From: Streptomyces sp. SJL17-4
GTDB lineage: Bacteria; Actinomycetota; Actinomycetes; Streptomycetales; Streptomycetaceae
DNA: 64,000 bases
Direction of reading: 5' to 3'
NCBI RefSeq assembly: GCF_036826855.1
Contig: NZ_CP104578.1
Span: 5,553,501 to 5,617,500, forward strand
A model generated the notes under the pieces. That model worked only from the letters and a program-made list of their open reading frames with translations. It was not told the origin of the DNA and ran no database searches. A program made the translations under genes and the position numbers. Positions 58,351 through 64,000 of this stretch are shown piece after piece (positions within the stretch are counted from its first letter, which is position 1; the number at the start of each line of letters is the position of its first letter).

Positions 58351-58436
58351 GTGCCGAGAACATCGTCGGTCTGCTGGTGGCCGCCGCTCTCCTGGGCTAC
58401 CTCGTCCTCGCCCTCGTCAAGCCCGAGAGGTTCTGA
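58347..58436 (+). CDS. kdpF: Potassium-transporting ATPase subunit KdpF
   Basis: 29 residues: VSAENIVGLLVAAALLGYLV then LALVKPERF. One TM helix and the conserved LxxPExF-type C-terminus match KdpF, the small subunit that stabilises the KdpFABC K+ pump. GTG 58347 overlaps the upstream ORF stop; kdpA follows after 8 bp. Confidence 0.88.
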   Translation: MSAENIVGLLVAAALLGYLVLALVKPERF

Positions 58437-58444
58437 GTACGACC

Positions 58445-60144
58445 ATGAGTCCCGTTCTTGCTGGGGTCCTCCAGCTTCTGGCGTTGATCGTCGCACTGGG
58501 TCTGTCGTACAGGCCGTTGGGCGACTACATGGCGCGCGTCTACTCCTCGGAGAAGCACCTCAAGCCCGAGAAGTGGATCTACAAGGCGATCGGTGCGAAT
58601 CCGACGGTCGAGATGCGCTGGCCCGCGTACCTGCGCGGTGTCCTCGCCTTCTCCGCGGTGAGCGTCCTGTTCCTCTATCTGCTCCAGCGGGTGCAGGGCT
58701 CGCTGCCCGGCTCGCTCGGCTTCGTGTCGATCGACCCGGACCAGGCGTTCAACACGGCCGCCTCCTTCGTCGCGAACACCAACTGGCAGTCGTACTACGG
58801 CGAGCAGGCCATGGGCCACGTTGTGCAGACCGGCGGCCTCGCGGTGCAGAACTTCGTGTCGGCGGCGGTGGGCATCGCGGTCGCGGTCGCGCTGGTGCGC
58901 GGCTTCGCCCTCCCCCGAGCTCTCGGCTCCGCTCGAGCAGGGGGGACCCCCATCCGTACCGGTGAGCTGGGCAACTTCTGGGCCGACCTGGTCCGGGGTG
59001 TCGTACGGATCCTGCTGCCGATCTCCGTCGTGGGCGCACTCGTCCTCGTCGCCTGTGGCGCGATCCAGAACTTCTCGGGCATCCACGAGGTCGGTCAGTT
59101 CATGGGCGGCACGCAGCAGTGGAACGGCGGGGCCGTGGCCTCGCAGGAGGTCATCAAGGAGCTGGGCACGAACGGCGGCGGTTACTTCAACGCCAACTCC
59201 GCCCACCCCTTCGAGAACCCCAACGGTCTTTCCAACCTCTTCGAGATCTACCTGATCCTGGTCATCCCCTTCGCGCTGACGCGGACCTTCGGCCGCATGG
59301 TCGGCTCGCTCCGGCAGGGGTACGCGATCCTCGGCACGATGGCCGCGATCTGGCTCGGCTTCACGGCGCTGATGATGTGGACCGAGTTCGCCCACCACGG
59401 TCCCGCCTTCGACATCGCCGGTGGTGCGATGGAGGGCAAGGAGACCCGGTTCGGCATCGGCGGTTCGTCGATCTTCGCGGTCGCCACCACGCTGACCTCG
59501 ACGGGAGCGGTGAACTCCTTCCACTCCTCGTACACGGGGTTCGGCGGCGGGATCACGATGCTGGGCATGCAGCTGGGTGAGATCGCGCCCGGCGGTGTCG
59601 GCTCCGGCCTCTACGGCATGCTGATCATGGCGATCATCGCGGTGTTCATCGCCGGCCTGATGGTCGGCCGGACCCCGGAGTACCTGGGCAGGAAGATCGG
59701 CACCCGCGAGATCACGTTCGCGGCCTGCTACATCCTGATCACCCCCGCGCTCGTCCTCGGCTTCACGGCGGTCGCCATGGCCCTGGACACACCGTCGCAC
59801 TCGATGACGAACTCCGGCGCGCACGGGTTCTCCGAGATCCTCTACGCCTACACCTCGGGCGCGAACAACAACGGTTCGGCCTTCGCGGGTCTGAACGCGG
59901 ACACCCAGTGGTTCAACTCGACGATCGGCATCGCGATGCTGCTCGGCCGCTTCCTGCCCATGGTGTTCGTCCTCGCGCTGGCCGGTTCGCTGGCCGAGCA
60001 GACGCCCGTGCCGGAGACGGCGGGCACCCTGCGGACCGAGAAGCCGCTGTTCACCGGCCTGCTGGTCGGCACGATCCTCATCATCACCGGTCTCACCTAC
60101 TTCCCGGCGCTCGCGCTGGGACCGCTCGCCGAAGGGCTCGCAGC

Positions 60145-60148
<4 letters not shown>
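58445..60148 (+). CDS. kdpA: Potassium-transporting ATPase subunit KdpA
   Basis: A 567-residue K+-binding channel-like subunit with about ten TM helices and four selectivity-filter repeats, recognisable at [49 protein letters not shown] and [13 protein letters not shown]. After RGFA at residue 155 it carries about 14 extra residues ([15 protein letters not shown]) encoded by a dispersed palindromic repeat, before [15 protein letters not shown], which normally follows directly. The insertion lies in a loop, so function is probably kept. Stop overlaps kdpB (ATGA). Confidence 0.93.
58909..58952. repeat. Dispersed palindromic repeat inserted in kdpA
   Basis: The 44-bp element starts CCTCCCCCGAGCTCTCGG, has CGAGCTCTCGGCTCCGCTCG arms around a short loop, and ends GGGGGGACCCCCA. 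It is close to the hairpin repeat CCTCCCCCAAGCTCTCGG... that I recall in many Streptomyces intergenic regions. Here the reading frame stays open through it. Confidence 0.75.
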
Positions 60149-62250
<2,102 letters not shown>

Positions 62251-62258
62251 TCGTCGTC

Positions 62259-62912
62259 ATGAACAACTCAGCAGCGAACACCGGCCGTGTGCTGTGGGCG
62301 GGCCTGCGTGCCCTCCTCGTCCTCACCGTCGTGTGCGGTGTCCTCTACCCGCTGGCCGTCACCGGGATCGCCCAAGTGGCCTTCCCCGGCCGGGCGAACG
62401 GCTCCGAGGTCACCGACGCGAGCGGCAGGGTCGTCGGCTCGGAACTGATCGGCCAGACGTATCTCGACGGTGACGCCCCGGACCTGCGCTGGTTCCAGCC
62501 CCGTCCCTCCAACGGCCTGGGCTCCAACAGCGTCAACACCCAGTACAAGCTGATCCTCTCCGGCGCCACCAACCGCTCCGGCGACAATGCGGACCTCGTC
62601 ACGTGGGTCACCGAGGCCAAGGCCGCCGTCGTCAAGGACAACTCGGTGCACGGCCACGCCGTGAAGCCCTCGGACGTGCCCGCCGACGCGGTCACCTCCT
62701 CCGGCTCCGGCCTGGACCCGCACATCTCCCCGGAGTACGCGAAGCTCCAGGTCCACCGGGTCGCGGAGGTGAACAAGCTGGACGTCGCAGCGGTCGACAG
62801 GCTGGTCGCCGACCACACCGACGGCCGCATCCTCGGCTTCATCGGCGAGCCCCGTGTCAACGTCCTCCAGCTCAACATCGCGCTGAAGGAGCTGGTGGCT
62901 GCGAAGGGTTGA
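62259..62912 (+). CDS. kdpC: Potassium-transporting ATPase subunit KdpC
   Basis: A 217-residue subunit with one N-terminal TM helix (ALLVLTVVCGVLYPLAVTGIAQ) and an extracytoplasmic domain with family stretches ELIGQTYLDGDAPDLRWFQPRPS, VTSSGSGLDPHISPEYA and VNVLQLNIALKEL. It follows kdpB by 8 bp. The two-component regulators kdpDE are not in the following 1 kb; a convergent gene ends only 10 bp after kdpC. Confidence 0.93.
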   Translation: MNNSAANTGRVLWAGLRALLVLTVVCGVLYPLAVTGIAQVAFPGRANGSEVTDASGRVVGSELIGQTYLDGDAPDLRWFQPRPSNGLGSNSVNTQYKLILSGATNRSGDNADLVTWVTEAKAAVVKDNSVHGHAVKPSDVPADAVTSSGSGLDPHISPEYAKLQVHRVAEVNKLDVAAVDRLVADHTDGRILGFIGEPRVNVLQLNIALKELVAAKG

Positions 62913-62922
62913 GCCGCGCCTG

Positions 62923-64000
62923 TCAGGCCCCCGGGAGCAGCCGGGTCTCGACCGCGGGAAGTCCCTTGACCCACCAGTGGTCGTAGCGGCCGTAGACGCG
63001 GCGGTCCCGGGCGGCGAGGAAGCCGTCGAGCGCCTCGGCCTCCTCCGCGAGTCCGTCCCAGACCCGGGCGGGCAGCGGGTGGAAGGCCGAGGCCTCGATG
63101 CCTCCCTCGACGGGGCGCCACACCCCGGCCACGTACCCGTCGACGAGCAGCGTCGGCAGGGTGTCGCCGTTCACCCGGATCACGTGCTTGCGGTACTCGG
63201 CCGGGATGACGCGGCCACGGTCCGCGTAGGCCAGCAGGACGCTGTCCCACATCGCCATCAGCCGGGGAGGCGCGGGGACGTCCTCGTCGGGCAGCACCGC
63301 CCCGGGCACGTCGTACAGCACCGTGCCGCCCGGCCCCGCCAGCTCCTCGAGCTCGCCTTCGAGCAGCCGTACCGCCTCGCGCACCTTCCCCCGCGGCGCC
63401 AGCGTGAACTGCGCCATGTCGGGTACGGACGCGGGCCCGAAGCCCTCCAGATAGCGCCGGATCAGGACGGCCAGCCCCGCCGTCGCCGCCTCCGGATCGC
63501 CGAGCACCGGCAGCGGCGCGCTCGCCGTCACGAACGACTGCGCCGCCCCGAACGACCACGGCGGCCCCGTCGGCGCGTGCCACAGCGGCGCGTACTGCCG
63601 CATCATCCGCCACACCACGGCCTCCACCGGCCCGCCCCGCGCCGCTTCGAGACGCTCCCGCATCTGGGCCCCGGACCGTGCCTCACCGGCGTATGCGAGG
63701 AGAGCGGGCAGCAGCGCGTCGGCGTCGTCGGCCGTGAACCCCGCCGCCTTGAACCGCGGGTCGTGGAGCCGCGAGCCGCGCAGCGTCGGCTCCATGCCCT
63801 CCCGGAAGGCCCGGTAGTCCTCGGCGTGCACCAAGTGCAGCGTGAGCCGCATCAGGGTCGACCTGACCAACTCGTAACCCTCCACGGCCTTGTCGAGCAG
63901 CGCGGGATCGAAGCCGGCGACGCGGTTCCACAACGCCACGTAGGGCGAGCCCGGTTGCTGCGCCTGCAGCGCCACCACCTGCCGTACGGCGTCCCCGACG
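62923..64000 (-). CDS. Winged-helix DNA-binding domain protein (HTH_42/AlkZ-like), 5' truncated
   Basis: The frame runs off the right edge, so the N-terminus is missing. The visible ~355 residues match the HTH_42 family that includes the DNA interstrand-crosslink glycosylase AlkZ. Conserved stretches are VALQAQQPGSPYVALWNR, LVRSTLMRLTLHLVHAEDY, RRYLEGFGPASVPDMAQF, WDSVLLAYADRGRVIPAEYR and YVAGVWRPV. The catalytic QxQ of AlkZ (here LQAQQPGSPY) appears kept as QAQ. A DNA-repair role is possible but many family members are uncharacterised. Confidence 0.85.
   Translation of the reverse strand, partial: VGDAVRQVVALQAQQPGSPYVALWNRVAGFDPALLDKAVEGYELVRSTLMRLTLHLVHAEDYRAFREGMEPTLRGSRLHDPRFKAAGFTADDADALLPALLAYAGEARSGAQMRERLEAARGGPVEAVVWRMMRQYAPLWHAPTGPPWSFGAAQSFVTASAPLPVLGDPEAATAGLAVLIRRYLEGFGPASVPDMAQFTLAPRGKVREAVRLLEGELEELAGPGGTVLYDVPGAVLPDEDVPAPPRLMAMWDSVLLAYADRGRVIPAEYRKHVIRVNGDTLPTLLVDGYVAGVWRPVEGGIEASAFHPLPARVWDGLAEEAEALDGFLAARDRRVYGRYDHWWVKGLPAVETRLLPGA

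Overview
The window is a piece of a very GC-rich actinomycete chromosome, almost certainly Streptomyces. The signs are strong GC bias at third codon positions (which produces many long antisense shadow frames), frequent GTG starts, ATGA/GTGA stop-start overlaps, a SARP-type regulator, a 6C-type RNA just after citrate synthase, and short hairpin repeats of a kind I recall as dispersed in Streptomyces genomes. I see no tRNA, rRNA, CRISPR array, prophage or intact insertion sequence.

Layout. 1-6.2 kb: end of an unknown gene, then a PucR regulator divergent from a sodium/solute symporter, a ureohydrolase and a TPP-dependent enzyme, which together suggest guanidino-compound (2-ketoarginine / 4-guanidinobutyrate) catabolism. 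6.3-11.8 kb: two small hypotheticals, a 1262-residue fused ABC exporter, a small membrane protein and a small secreted protein. 11.9-21 kb: secreted S37 aminopeptidase, Tat-exported GH3 glycosidase, a LysR regulator divergent from an EamA transporter, a P-loop kinase, an S9 peptidase and a DUF4097 protein. 21-26 kb: about 660 bp of non-coding, repeat-rich DNA, then a LacI regulator divergent from a translationally coupled three-gene sugar-catabolic operon. 26-31 kb: a VapBC module, RecD2 helicase, citrate synthase and the 6C RNA.

31-38.5 kb: copper module (CopZ, CopA, a CsoR-like operator), a Kef-type antiporter, a TetR regulator divergent from an MMPL exporter, and a small MerR-like HTH protein. 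38.7-45.1 kb: myo-inositol catabolism (a TIM-barrel gene divergent from iolC-iolB-iolD-mmsA). 45.3-48.9 kb: a hydrolase fused to an ABC ATPase, with its permease. 49-57 kb: HTH regulator, VWA lipoprotein, DUF1772 protein, SARP, GAF/PucR regulator and an IS701-like transposase protein that has lost a catalytic Asp. 57.3-64 kb: paired crcB fluoride channels, kdpFABC with an extra small upstream ORF, and a winged-helix protein that runs off the end.

Most interesting: the IS701-derived protein with a lost catalytic residue beside two regulators; the hydrolase-TM-ABC ATPase fusion with a pentapeptide minisatellite; palindromic repeats inserted in frame in kdpA and in the ABC exporter; the extra small membrane ORF coupled to kdpF; the 21-bp duplication of the iolB start; and several genes that look leaderless.
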